This document shows positions 1 to 6,156 of a stretch of DNA of 13,937 nucleotides, piece by piece. The first letter of the stretch is position 1. Each line of letters starts with the position of its first letter. This DNA is from Bacillota bacterium (lineage in GTDB: Bacteria > Bacillota > Sulfobacillia > Symbiobacteriales > Symbiobacteriaceae). The position numbers and the translations under genes were made by a program. A model generated the notes under the pieces. It was given only the letters and a program-made list of their open reading frames with translations. It had not been told where the DNA came from and made no database searches. The stretch is taken from positions 1-13,937 of the forward strand of contig JAQBPS010000037.1 in assembly GCA_028287415.1 (NCBI GenBank), given 5' to 3'.

Positions 1-2
1 CC

Positions 3-158
3 GCCCTGCATAAGCAGGAGGCGGAGCCTGTAGTGGCGGCGGCGGACGTGGTCACAGGGCTGGACGATGCGCTGGCTGACCCGCAGGCCGTGGCCCGGGC
101 GTTCGTGTTGGCCGAGGTGCTCGGCAAACCGCGGGCGCTGCGGCATCGGGGCCGGTAA
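3..158 (+). CDS. C-terminal fragment of an unidentified protein (5' end outside window)
   Basis: An open frame enters from the left edge and ends at a TAA at 156-158, giving about 51 residues. The visible part is acidic and alanine/valine-rich, then ends in a basic tail (LGKPRALRHRGR). Codon use matches the neighbouring genes: third positions are mostly G or C. A good terminator hairpin starts four bases after the stop, which supports this frame as the real end of a gene. I do not recognise the family, and no catalytic motif is visible in this fragment. Function is left open. Confidence 0.6.
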   Translation, partial: ALHKQEAEPVVAAADVVTGLDDALADPQAVARAFVLAEVLGKPRALRHRGR

Positions 159-161
159 CTC

Positions 162-196
162 AAGAGCCTCACCCAGATCTTGGGCGAGGCTCTTTT
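162..196 (+). terminator. Rho-independent terminator after the first gene
   Basis: The arms are AAGAGCCTCACCCA (162-175) and TGGGCGAGGCTCTT (181-194). They form a 14-pair stem with one A-C mismatch and a 5-base loop, and the 3' arm runs into a short T stretch. It lies directly behind the TAA at 156-158, so it isolates that gene from the amidohydrolase downstream. Confidence 0.75.
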
Positions 197-310
197 GCTA
201 TGTGCACGTGGCGGTGCTGTCATTATGCGGCTGATATCTCTGTAAAGAGGCACTGAACAAAGTTTTCATCGGCGGCAGGATTTGCGGGTGATCCTGTGCG
301 AAACTCTACG

Positions 311-348
311 GTGAACGGATTATTCACATGGTATATGAACTCATACCA
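311..348 (+). promoter_or_regulatory. Two adjacent inverted repeats in the amidohydrolase leader (candidate operator or leader hairpins)
   Basis: GTGAA-N7-TTCAC (311-327) is followed one base later by TGGTAT-N8-ATACCA (329-348). The second repeat abuts the ribosome site AGGGAGG (348-354) of the gene starting at 363. Either could be a repressor site or an RNA hairpin that masks the ribosome site. The half-site TGGTAT resembles half-sites of some GntR-family regulators, but no regulator gene is in the window. I could not place a convincing -35/-10 pair here. Confidence 0.35.
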
Positions 349-362
349 GGGAGGGCTTCCCC

Positions 363-1544
363 ATGGACCGCGATGCCATTCGTGCCTTGGCTGCGCAGAT
401 TGCTCCGGAAGTGACCACGTGGCGCCGGCACCTGCATCAGAACCCCGAGTTGAGCTTTGAGGAGCAGGAGACCGCTGCGTTTGTCACCGAGCGGCTCACG
501 GAGATGGGCTATACGCCCCGTACTGGCGTTGGCGGCGGCTACGGCGTGGTGGCGGTGCTCGAGGGCGGCAAGCCCGGGCCGACGATCGCACTGCGCGCCG
601 ACATGGACGCCCTGCCGATCCATGAGGAGACCGGGCTGGCGTTCGCATCCACCCGCCCGGGCGTCATGCATGCCTGCGGCCATGATGCCCATACTTCGGT
701 CCTGCTGGGAACGGCCAGGGCGCTCAAGCAGATCCAGGCGCAGGTGCCGGGGAAGATCGTGCTGCTCTTCCAGCCCGCCGAGGAGAAGCCGCCGGGCGGC
801 GCCAAGGCAATGGTGGCGGCCGGTGTGCTGGAGGGCGTCGACGCCGTCTTCGGCATTCACGTATCCAACCCGGTCGACACGGGCAAGCTCGGCTTCCGGG
901 CCGGCCCCGTCAACGCGAACTCGGACCGGTTCCAGGTGACCCTCCACGGCCGGGGCGGCCATGCTGCCGGCCCGCACAACACCGTTGACCCGATCGTCAT
1001 GCTCGGCGCCACCATCAGCAGCCTCCAGTCGATCGTCAGCCGGTCGGTCAACCCGATGGAGAACGGGGTCGTCACCATCGGCTGGGTGCGGGGCGGCGAT
1101 GCCGACAACGTGATCCCCGAGCGGGTGGAGTTCGGCGGCACGGTCCGGACGTTTGATCCGAAGGTGCAGGAGCTGATTCACGCCCGCATCAAGGCTGTCG
1201 CGGAGGGTGTCGCCGCTGCGCACGGCGGCCGGGCCGAGGTGGTCAGCACCTACGGCTACCCGGTGCTGAACAACGACGCCCGCATCACCGATGTGGCCCG
1301 CAAGGTGGCGACAGAGATCTTCGGAGTGGATAACATCGTAGAGCCGCCGGCCGGCATGGGCGGTGAGGACTTCGCTTACTATGCGCAGGTCCGCCCGGCC
1401 TGCTTCGCACGGCTGGGCACGGGCACTCCGACGACCATGAACATACCTGCGCACAATCCCAGGTTTGTCATCAGCGAGGATTCCTTCGCCATGGGTGTGG
1501 CCTACTATGTCGGCCTGGCGCTGCATGCCGGGGCGTTGATTTAA
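363..1544 (+). CDS. M20D-family amidohydrolase (N-acyl amino acid / hippurate hydrolase type)
   Basis: This 393-residue protein has the usual length of the M20D peptidase family, cytosolic zinc/manganese enzymes that cut the amide bond of N-acylated amino acids or related conjugates. The expected metal ligands and catalytic residues are all visible: Cys105 and His107 in HACGHDAH, Glu140-Glu141 in PAEEKPPGG, His166 in GIHVS, Glu335 in MGGEDF and His364 in HNPRF. The lid (dimerisation) domain holds GRGGHAAGPH with His200 and lies roughly between residues 180 and 295. The ATG start is fixed by AGGGAGG eight bases upstream. No signal peptide or membrane segment is seen. The gene stands alone between a terminator and a palindrome-bearing gap, so context does not reveal the acyl group or amino acid. 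Family assignment is secure; substrate is not. Confidence 0.93.
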   Translation: MDRDAIRALAAQIAPEVTTWRRHLHQNPELSFEEQETAAFVTERLTEMGYTPRTGVGGGYGVVAVLEGGKPGPTIALRADMDALPIHEETGLAFASTRPGVMHACGHDAHTSVLLGTARALKQIQAQVPGKIVLLFQPAEEKPPGGAKAMVAAGVLEGVDAVFGIHVSNPVDTGKLGFRAGPVNANSDRFQVTLHGRGGHAAGPHNTVDPIVMLGATISSLQSIVSRSVNPMENGVVTIGWVRGGDADNVIPERVEFGGTVRTFDPKVQELIHARIKAVAEGVAAAHGGRAEVVSTYGYPVLNNDARITDVARKVATEIFGVDNIVEPPAGMGGEDFAYYAQVRPACFARLGTGTPTTMNIPAHNPRFVISEDSFAMGVAYYVGLALHAGALI

Positions 1545-1663
1545 GTCAGAGGCGGTCAGGGCCTGTCATCCACCCTCCGTTGCAAGCAGTCCCTTCGGAC
1601 CAGGCGCCGGCGCGGCAGGGGTCGGCTGCCGGCTGCGCTGGCGTCTGGTTTACAATAATATGT

Positions 1664-1721
1664 AAAAGTGCTCGTCTTTTCCACAGCCCGCGGCGCTGCG
1701 GTGGAAAAAACGAGCACTTTT
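1664..1721. repeat. Palindrome A: 21-bp stem, 16-base loop
   Basis: The left arm is 1664-1684 and the right arm 1701-1721. They pair over 21 bases with a single C-A mismatch at the 13th position. The apical part of the stem reads TCGTC-TTTTCCAC on the left and GTGGAAAA on the right. The T tract lies inside the stem, and only four T follow the right arm, so it is not a textbook terminator. It could still stop transcription from the amidohydrolase side. It shares its apical sequence and left flank with palindrome B 159 bases downstream. Confidence 0.85.
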
Positions 1722-1879
1722 CACTCATGCGATCGGGCCTACTAGTCAGCCGGCGTTAAGCGTGTTTGGCCCCCAAGGCGGGAAACCCAAGCGGGGCGCG
1801 GACAGCAGAAGAATCCTCCTGTTCAGGCTTGCGCATGCCAGTCGATGAGAGGCCCAGTTCGGTTAACATAAATCGCGAA

Positions 1880-1930
1880 GGGTCGTCCTTTTTCCACCCA
1901 CTCATCTGGTTGGTGGAAAAAGGACGACCC
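1880..1930. repeat. Palindrome B: perfect 19-bp stem, 13-base loop
   Basis: The left arm 1880-1898 and right arm 1912-1930 are perfect reverse complements over 19 bases. The stem contains TCGTCC-TTTTTCCACC, nearly the same as the upper part of palindrome A, while the base of the stem (GGG against AAAAGTGC) differs. The left flank GGTTAACATAA (1861-1871) also resembles GGTTTACAATA (1648-1658) before palindrome A. The two are therefore probably diverged copies of one dispersed element. Possible roles are a REP-like mobile palindrome, a small structured RNA or a bidirectional terminator. Confidence 0.85.
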
Positions 1931-1954
1931 ATTCGACGCCCGCGGGGGCGGCGC

Positions 1955-2336
1955 TCAGTGCGGCCGGATACATGAGCGGCCAGTTGGGTGAGCATCCGCC
2001 GGACTGTCGCCTTGCCCGCCATGTCGCTTTCGAGGTGGCGGTCCAGGGCGTTCTCCAGCTGCCGAGCGCAGCTGGGGCGGCTCACAGAAGCTGATGAGGT
2101 GACCGTCCGGATCGGTCACATGCAGTAACCGGCCGCTGCTGTCGATGACGATCTCTCCTGCCTCCAAGCACCTGGCCAGAAGGCCCTCCCGGTACTCGCC
2201 CAGGTTGTCGGGCATGGTGCAGTATATACGCCTGCCCACAGGCACCTCGCTGAAGATCTCGTTCATGTCGCCTGAGAGATCGGCCACAGACACCGTTGCC
2301 AGCAGCAGCGGTGCGCCGCGGCAGGGGCGGTGCAGC
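1955..2336 (-). pseudogene. Decayed or frameshifted reading frame with a glyoxalase (VOC)-like segment
   Basis: Directly behind the stop of the 350-residue gene, and in the same frame, the minus strand stays open to 1955. It encodes LLLATVSVADL and, about 60 residues later, LLHVTDPDGHLISFCEP. This pattern (strand, helix, then TDPDGHLI) recalls the C-terminal half of vicinal-oxygen-chelate (glyoxalase/bleomycin-resistance) proteins. After FCEP the frame turns into proline- and arginine-rich sequence. Another minus-strand frame open from about 2120 gives the more protein-like QLENALDRHLESDMAGKATVRRMLTQLAAHV (split here as QLENALDRHLESDM and AGKATVRRMLTQLAAHV), which suggests a frameshift near 2070-2090. 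Only GTG (around 2291) or CTG codons could start it, and I see no ribosome site. It reads best as a gene remnant. The family resemblance is tentative, and a genuine small gene or a sequencing indel are alternatives. Confidence 0.4.
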
Positions 2337-2338
2337 AG

Positions 2339-3391
2339 TTAATGGAGCTGGGGACTGAGTACGGGGGCGAGGGCGGCGAGGAGCTCTGCCATGAGGTCGG
2401 TGACCCGGTCCACAAGTCCTTCCCCGGTGAGGCTTTCAAACGGCACGCTCCGCTGAATGCCGGTCTGGTACTGCGCCCAGTCGATCTCCGTCAGCAGAGC
2501 AGGCCGGAACGCCTCCAACGGCAGCTTGCGGTCCCCGCCCGGCGACCAGAGCCAGAGCAGCGGCTTCTCCTCCAGCCCCCGCAGCGCCTCCAGAAAATCG
2601 CCATTGCCGCTAAGGGCTTCCCGGAGCCGCTCGTGGGCGTCGGTGCCAACCCCCGGCACCACCCAGAAGGAGAGCTGCAGCTCCTGCTCGGGCACGTGGA
2701 AGGCCAGCCGGAGAAAGCCCGCCGGGCCGAAGGGCGCTCCGCCATAGTCCCGGTAGAAGTAACCGGTCAGCAGATCCTCGGCCCGGGACTGGCGCACCTG
2801 GGCGGCGCCCTCCCGCCCGGCGGCCAGGGCGGCGGCAAAGCGCTGAAAGAACCGGTCGGCAGTCTGGTGGAACTGGTTGAATCCGGCGAAGGCGTCTGCC
2901 GCCCCCTCCAGCTGCTCCGGCGCGAAGCCGGCGAAGTACTCGATGCCGAGCTCTGCCAGGTAGGCACGGAACTGCCGCACCAGAAAGCCCGTGCGGCTCT
3001 CCGGGTCGTAGCGCTCTGCTGCAGCGGCGAGCCAGCGGTCCACCTGTTCCCAGGTCAACCCATGAACATGCTCGGGTGCCCTGCCGCCCATCGTCACTGC
3101 GAGCACCGTCCCGTCGAGCGCGGCAGCCGCCTGCGGCTCCCAGCGCTCACCCGGCGCCTGGGTGATCAGCGTCACGCGCAGCTGGGGGGCGGTGATCACA
3201 CCGGTTGCAGTTGGGCCGCCGGGCGCCGGAAACTCCACCGCAAGTTCGGCGCCGACCGGCACATCGCTGTCAATGCCCGCCCGCTCGAGCAAACCATTTA
3301 GCAGGGAGGGGTCGCAGTGCTCCAACAGGGCCAGCAGGCCGGCCGTGAGGCTGCCCGGCTCCGCCGGCCCGCGCCGAAACAGGTTTACCAT
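2339..3391 (-). CDS. Uncharacterised 350-residue protein, possibly a degenerate PD-(D/E)XK-type fold
   Basis: The frame is open beyond 3391, but the start is set at the ATG at 3391-3389. AGGAGG (complement of 3399-3404) lies seven bases upstream of it, and the extra N-terminal sequence would be encoded by the giant palindrome. The protein is soluble, with no membrane segment or signal peptide. Its N-terminus (SLTAGLLALLEHCDPSLLNG) and middle (LTWEQVDRWL, then FLVRQFRAYLAELGIEYFAGF) remind me of a group of bacterial hypothetical proteins with a PD-(D/E)XK-like nuclease domain. The acidic-plus-lysine active-site signature is not recognisable between residues 50 and 90, so an active nuclease is not supported. 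The second half is rich in aromatic and acidic residues and unassigned. Codon use matches the neighbours. The gene sits between the palindrome and a decayed frame and is probably monocistronic. Confidence 0.75.
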   Translation of the reverse strand: MVNLFRRGPAEPGSLTAGLLALLEHCDPSLLNGLLERAGIDSDVPVGAELAVEFPAPGGPTATGVITAPQLRVTLITQAPGERWEPQAAAALDGTVLAVTMGGRAPEHVHGLTWEQVDRWLAAAAERYDPESRTGFLVRQFRAYLAELGIEYFAGFAPEQLEGAADAFAGFNQFHQTADRFFQRFAAALAAGREGAAQVRQSRAEDLLTGYFYRDYGGAPFGPAGFLRLAFHVPEQELQLSFWVVPGVGTDAHERLREALSGNGDFLEALRGLEEKPLLWLWSPGGDRKLPLEAFRPALLTEIDWAQYQTGIQRSVPFESLTGEGLVDRVTDLMAELLAALAPVLSPQLH

Positions 3392-3453
3392 GCCCCTGCC
3401 TCCTCTCGCCGCGTAGTCTGCCCTACGAGGAGGTATTTGTCGCGCTGTGTAGG

Positions 3454-3660
3454 CCTTTTTATATGGCCGCGGAGTGCGCGGATCACACGGATTTTCGGAG
3501 CCCAGGCGGATTTTCTTAGGCGGCAACCTACAGGGGAGGGACTCAGGTGTTTAAATATATATTTTCAACACCTGAGTCCCGCCCTGAAGATGACCACCAA
3601 AGAAAATCCACTTGGGCTCCGGACATCTGCGAAATCCGCGAAATCCGTGGCCATAAAAGG
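3454..3660. repeat. Giant imperfect palindrome, about 207 bp, with triple 9-bp units in each arm
   Basis: The two halves are reverse complements almost end to end. The innermost arms, 3538-3551 and 3567-3580, match 14 of 14 around an AT-only core (AAATATATATTT, 3553-3564). Further out, 3496-3517 pairs with 3600-3621 at 20 of 22 positions. Each outer arm carries three consecutive 9-mers related to ATCCGCGAA: on the + strand at 3625-3633, 3634-3642 and 3643-3651, and on the minus strand at 3484-3492, 3475-3483 and 3466-3474. The ends close with CCTTTTTATATGGCC against GGCCATAAAAGG. The segment linking 3518-3537 with 3581-3599 is only loosely paired. It looks like a non-autonomous, snap-back mobile repeat or a large structured element. 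No transposase is present. Confidence 0.8.
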
Positions 3661-3665
3661 ATCGG

Positions 3666-3695
3666 AAAAGGCCAGAGAGCTCACGCTCCCTGGCC
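3666..3695 (-). terminator. Rho-independent terminator of the PAP2 gene
   Basis: On the minus strand, GGCCAGGGAGC pairs with GCTCTCTGGCC around a 4-base GTGA loop (3670-3695). There is one mismatch in 11 pairs, and a TTTT run (complement of 3666-3669) follows. It lies 54 bases beyond the PAP2 stop codon, in the right orientation to end that transcript. Confidence 0.75.
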
Positions 3696-3748
3696 TAACC
3701 CATTGCCGCCTGGTGGTCAGGGCCGCCGCACAATTGCAGGGCGCCTGC

Positions 3749-4342
3749 CTAGCGCCCCGTCCGCACCCGGCCGTCACCCCTGTCAAAGATGCCCACGATC
3801 CAGTCCAGCAGCGGCGCCAGCGGGCGACCCAACGCAAAGGTGAGCTGGGCTGCCGCCCATCCCAGCACAAACGAGGCCAGGACATCGGTGGGCCAGTGCA
3901 CCCCTGCAATCAGCCGTGACACCCCCACCAGTACCGCAAGTACCGTGAAGATCCAGGCGGCAGAGCGGCTCGGGGCCCGCCACATGCCAGCGGCGAAGGC
4001 GGCGCTGCCCGTCGCGTGGTCGCTCGGGAATGAGGAGTCGGGGGGGTGCGGTATGAGGAGCCGCACCGTCTCCGGGGTCGCCACAAAGGGCCGGGCCCGG
4101 TAGAAGAGGTGGGAGATGACCAGGACCAGCACCACGGCCACCACGCCGGAGAGTCCCGACAGAATTACGGTGCGGCGCATCCGCCCTGTCTCCGTGCGGC
4201 TGAGGAAGAAGTAGCCGAGAAACAGCAGTGCAAAGAGCAGGGGGGCGTAATTCGTGAAGGCCGCAGTCACCACATCGAACACGTGGCTTTGGCCGGCAAA
4301 GCTGTTAAACCAGTGCAGAACGGCTGTATCGAACGAGTTCAT
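3749..4342 (-). CDS. PAP2-superfamily membrane phosphatase, likely undecaprenyl-diphosphatase (BcrC type)
   Basis: This 197-residue polytopic membrane protein probably removes a phosphate from undecaprenyl diphosphate at the outer membrane face, recycling the lipid carrier for wall synthesis. The start is the ATG at 4342-4340, because AGGAGG lies just upstream; the open frame beyond it has no such site. Hydrophobic segments lie near residues 30-48, 58-78, 112-124, 128-146 and 155-172. The three PAP2 motifs are visible: motif 1 ends in RARP (Arg84-Pro85), motif 2 is FPSDHA with His109, and motif 3 is SR-x5-H-x3-D with Arg143, His149 and Asp153. The lysine that usually opens motif 1 (K-x6-RP) is Ser77 here. 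FPSDHA favours the BcrC branch over lipid phosphatases. The gene is read divergently from yqfC and is followed by its own terminator. Confidence 0.88.
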   Translation of the reverse strand: MNSFDTAVLHWFNSFAGQSHVFDVVTAAFTNYAPLLFALLFLGYFFLSRTETGRMRRTVILSGLSGVVAVVLVLVISHLFYRARPFVATPETVRLLIPHPPDSSFPSDHATGSAAFAAGMWRAPSRSAAWIFTVLAVLVGVSRLIAGVHWPTDVLASFVLGWAAAQLTFALGRPLAPLLDWIVGIFDRGDGRVRTGR

Positions 4343-4522
4343 TGCGCTTCCTCCTTGGGTCAGTGTCGTCCAATGGACGCCGAAACCATATCTGTTTTGA
4401 CCCTTTATCGTTCCAATCGGATACCGGATGGTGACAATTACCGTCCCCGCAGACCCGCTTCTTTGCCGGGGCTGGTCCGCATACCTTGTACGCAGAAGCA
4501 TTACATGGGGAGGCTTGAGCTG

Positions 4523-4798
4523 ATGGCGGGCAAGCGCGACCTGCGGAGCAAGGTGGCGTCCTTCTTTGAACTTCCCGGAGACGTGATCATGGATGTCGCC
4601 CGCATCAGCTTGGTGGGCGATCTCGAACTGCTGATCGAAAACCACCGGGGCGTTGCGGAGTACCGACAGGACCGGGTTGTGCTGGGGGTGCCGCGGGGCA
4701 AGGTGGCGATCACGGGTGATGCGCTGTCCATCAGTTCCATCTCCCCCGATCAGGTGCTCATTCTCGGGAAAATCCGCAGTGTTCAGTACCTGGACTGA
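4523..4798 (+). CDS. yqfC: YqfC, sporulation-associated protein
   Basis: The 91-residue product closely resembles YqfC of Bacillus (about 93 residues). Conserved stretches include LPGDVIMDVARISLVGDLEL, IENHRGV near residue 45, and the end ILGKIRSVQYLD. ATG at 4523 is chosen because GGGGAGG (4507-4513) precedes it by nine bases. The ATG at 4505 lies upstream of that ribosome site and would add only six residues. The family is predicted to form small beta-rich domains; its molecular role is unknown. In Bacillus, yqfC and yqfD are expressed in the mother cell during sporulation. Here the gene opens the long + strand operon, 15 bases ahead of yqfD. I could not recognise a sporulation sigma-factor promoter in the 180-bp gap upstream. 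Confidence 0.9.
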   Translation: MAGKRDLRSKVASFFELPGDVIMDVARISLVGDLELLIENHRGVAEYRQDRVVLGVPRGKVAITGDALSISSISPDQVLILGKIRSVQYLD

Positions 4799-4813
4799 GA
4801 GGGGGCGGGGAGG

Positions 4814-6121
4814 ATGCTGAAACGCCTCATCACCTACCTGCTGGGGCACCTGCGCATTGAGGTGCGGGGCGGGAGCCTGGAGCGGTTCCTGAACCTGGCC
4901 GTGGCACAGGGCATCTACCTGTGGGACATCGAGCGGACCGAGTTACACATGCGGGCTTCGATCCCGCTCGGGGACTTCTGGGCCCTGCGTCCGGTAGCGC
5001 GCGGCTCGCACTGCCGGGTGCGGATCCGGGGGCGCTATGGCTTCCCCTTCATTGTCTCTCGCACGAAACGGCGTCCCGCCCTGATCGCCGGAGCGCTGGT
5101 CTGCCTGGCTTTCATCTTCTGGGCCAGCGGCCATGTCTGGATTATCAAGGTGACGATCACCCCGCCGCAAAACCTTGACCGGCGGGCGGTTGAGGCCGTT
5201 GCGGCCGAGGCGGGGCTCAGGCGCGGCGTCTGGGCCGGCAATGTCGACCTGAAGCGGGTGGAGCAGCATATCCAGGAGCGCATGGGCGAGGTCTCCTGGG
5301 CGATTGTGCGGGTGCAGGGGACCCGGGCTGTGATCGAGATTGTGGAAAAGGCGGCCCTGCCCCGCGTCCAGGCGGACCAGGCGGGCTGCGTTAACCTGGT
5401 CGCCCGCAAGCAGGGCGTGGTTGAGCAGGTGATCCCCTTCCAGGGGGAGCCTGTGGTCAAGCAGGGCGACATTGTGCAGGAGGGCGACCTGCTTGTCGAA
5501 TGCGCTTTCAAATACTGGGAGGGCGGGCGCCCGGCGGTCTTCCCGGGCACGCCGCTGCCCCCTCGCCTGGACGTGGCCCGCATTGTTGTGGCCCAGGCGA
5601 TTGTACGGGCGCGTGTCGCCTACCAGAAGTACTGGGAGGTGCCGCTCACGCAGGAGGTGCTGGAGCCGACCGGGCGCACGGCAACGCGCTGGGTGTTGAA
5701 GTGGCGTGACAAGCCAATCATACTGAGGGGCGAGCAATATCCGTCGCAGGATGGCGTGCCGTTCGCACGGTACCGGGAGAGTCGCAGGACCTATAGCCTC
5801 GGCTCCTGGAGGAATTGGCGGTCACCTGTCGAACTCGTGATGGTGAGTGCCGAAGAGGTGAACGCCCGCAAGGAGCGCATTCCGCAGGCCAGGGCGCTGG
5901 AGCAGGCCCGGGAGCGGATGGCCGCACAGCTGCGCTGGCTCCTCGGGCCGTCCGACCAGGTACTCACACCGCTGTCGGCCAAGGTAGAGACGCAGGGCCC
6001 GGATTTTCTGGGCATCCGCGTATCCGTGGAAACGCTTGAGGAAATCGCCTGGCCCAGAGCGGGTGAGCCGCTCCCTGTACCTGTGCCCCCACAGCCAGAA
6101 ACCAATCCAGTTCGTCCCTGA
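4814..6121 (+). CDS. yqfD: YqfD, sporulation protein (membrane-anchored)
   Basis: At 435 residues it is slightly longer than Bacillus YqfD (about 400), mainly through a proline-rich C-terminal tail (residues about 422-435). An N-terminal cytoplasmic domain of about 85 residues (with RIEVRGGSLERFLNLA) is followed by one membrane helix at 88-111. A large, presumably outward-facing domain follows, with a POTRA-like start (IIKVTITPPQNLD) and the family's AGCVNLVARKQGVVEQVIPF and GDIVQEGDLLV blocks near 195-235. The ATG is preceded by a purine-rich run, with AGAGGGGG about eight bases upstream; GGGGAGG directly abutting the ATG is too close to serve. The family is linked to stage IV sporulation, apparently with YqfC. 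The biochemical function is unknown. Confidence 0.92.
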   Translation: MLKRLITYLLGHLRIEVRGGSLERFLNLAVAQGIYLWDIERTELHMRASIPLGDFWALRPVARGSHCRVRIRGRYGFPFIVSRTKRRPALIAGALVCLAFIFWASGHVWIIKVTITPPQNLDRRAVEAVAAEAGLRRGVWAGNVDLKRVEQHIQERMGEVSWAIVRVQGTRAVIEIVEKAALPRVQADQAGCVNLVARKQGVVEQVIPFQGEPVVKQGDIVQEGDLLVECAFKYWEGGRPAVFPGTPLPPRLDVARIVVAQAIVRARVAYQKYWEVPLTQEVLEPTGRTATRWVLKWRDKPIILRGEQYPSQDGVPFARYRESRRTYSLGSWRNWRSPVELVMVSAEEVNARKERIPQARALEQARERMAAQLRWLLGPSDQVLTPLSAKVETQGPDFLGIRVSVETLEEIAWPRAGEPLPVPVPPQPETNPVRP

Positions 6122-6156
6122 GCCCTGCCGGAAAGATCAAGGGGGTTCTAGATCAG

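Larger units (their letters stand above)
1545..1954. other. Gene-poor stretch between convergent genes, carrying two palindromes
   Basis: About 400 bases follow the amidohydrolase stop without a credible gene. Short open frames exist on both strands, but they run straight through long perfect hairpins, lack ribosome sites and resemble no family I know. The recognisable contents are the hairpins at 1664-1721 and 1880-1930, described separately. A minus-strand open frame that overlaps the decayed gene to the right continues to 1756. Its part below about 1970 looks non-coding. Confidence 0.5.
3392..3748. other. 357-bp intergenic region dominated by a giant palindrome
   Basis: No gene is supported here. 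Open frames on both strands are by-products of the repeat units. From right to left as the minus-strand genes are read, the region holds the PAP2 gene's terminator (3666-3695), the giant palindrome (3454-3660), and about 60 bases before the 350-residue gene. Those 60 bases include a small hairpin (CGTAG 3412-3416 with CTACG 3423-3427). A minus-strand TATAAA lies at the outer end of the palindrome (about 3458-3463), but no good -35 box accompanies it. Confidence 0.6.

Noticed and set aside
324..1526. Long minus-strand open frame (400 codons) opposite the amidohydrolase
   Set aside because: It is the antisense shadow of a clear M20D gene with all metal ligands. The long open antisense frame is expected from GC-rich codon use, and it has no ribosome site or family resemblance.
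2330..3301. 323-codon + strand frame opposite the 350-residue gene
   Set aside because: The minus strand has an AGGAGG site at the right distance from an ATG and a plausible globular protein. The + strand reading is Arg/Pro/Gln-rich and has no ribosome site.
3484..3651. CRISPR array suspected from repeated ATCCGCGAA units
   Set aside because: The units are 9 bp, directly adjacent without spacers and arranged as opposing arms of a palindrome. No cas genes are present.
3547..3909. Small open frames on both strands over the giant palindrome
   Set aside because: They come from repeated 9-bp units (giving repeats such as FADFAD or SAKSAK), have no start signals, and are a product of the repeat, not genes.
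4397..4425. Possible promoter TTGACC-17-GATACC upstream of yqfC
   Set aside because: The -35 is fair but the -10 matches the consensus at only three of six positions. No sporulation sigma motif was clear either, so I did not list it.
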